Assembly: GCA_011523515.1 (NCBI GenBank)
Contig: WTGO01000137.1
Location: 1 to 40,075, forward strand
Direction of reading: 5' to 3'
Source of the DNA: Chloroflexota bacterium
GTDB taxonomy: Bacteria; Chloroflexota; Anaerolineae; Aggregatilineales; Phototrophicaceae
Length of the DNA stretch: 40,075 nt
In this document: in pieces, positions 40,066-40,075 of the stretch
How positions within the stretch are numbered: position 1 is the first letter of the stretch
Layout: each line of letters begins with the position of its first letter
Translations under genes and position numbers: made by a program
Notes under the pieces: generated by a model
Seen by the model: the letters and a program-made list of their open reading frames with translations, nothing else
Databases searched by the model: none
Told to the model about the DNA's origin: nothing

Positions 40066-40075
40066 CCCCTAACCC

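Overview
The window looks like a chromosomal segment of a GC-rich bacterium, most likely a member of the Chloroflexota (Anaerolineae-like). This is inferred from gene content, not from a marker gene. The indicators are a transaldolase/phosphoglucose isomerase fusion, the DUF3090 / MSMEG_4193-type phosphatase / SCO1664-type trio otherwise best known from Actinobacteria, acidic TPR proteins studded with short W-L motifs, a retropepsin-like small protease and a Uma2 nuclease. No rRNA, tRNA, CRISPR array or complete transposase gene was recognised.

Layout. 1-9.7 kb: a D-2-hydroxyacid dehydrogenase; an HpaI-like restriction-modification pair whose endonuclease carries an in-frame stop; a YbdK-type carboxylate-amine ligase; a sulfatase broken by a frameshift in a GC dinucleotide run; two small unknown genes; a PfkB sugar kinase; a SAM methyltransferase; and a nitroreductase. 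9.7-17.2 kb: a secreted alpha/beta hydrolase; a second restriction-modification pair (PmeII-family nuclease plus m4C-type methyltransferase); a GH5 steryl-glucosidase-like enzyme with a C-terminal membrane anchor; then the SCO1664 / Uma2 / DUF3090 / phosphatase cluster. 17.1-20.9 kb (plus strand): a DUF692-like putative multinuclear iron enzyme, a decayed and an intact copy of a GT-C-like membrane protein, and a cold-shock protein with a clear terminator. 21-31.3 kb (minus strand): the Tal-Pgi fusion, an ABC permease, a retropepsin-like protease with a small partner, MutY, and two acidic TPR/W-L proteins. 31.4-40 kb: a single-chain methyltransferase-endonuclease fusion of BsuBI/PstI type, an APH-family kinase, a Nudix remnant, SurE followed by a small XhlA-like gene between two copies of the surE 3' end, a phytanoyl-CoA dioxygenase-like enzyme and a MacB/FtsX-type permease running to the window edge.

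Two themes stand out. First, three unrelated type II restriction-modification loci sit within about 33 kb. They are visibly AT-richer than the GC-rich housekeeping genes around them, which suggests repeated acquisition. One is damaged by a nonsense codon and one is a methylase-nuclease fusion. Second, intergenic spaces are seeded with two families of short repeats: GC-rich palindromes ending in CCCCTACA, sometimes paired into composite elements, and CACAGAG-type repeats, one of which forms a roughly 150-bp element with inverted ends. Gene decay is frequent: a stop in the HpaI-like nuclease, a frameshifted sulfatase, an internally deleted membrane protein copy, a Nudix tail fragment and a partial surE duplication.
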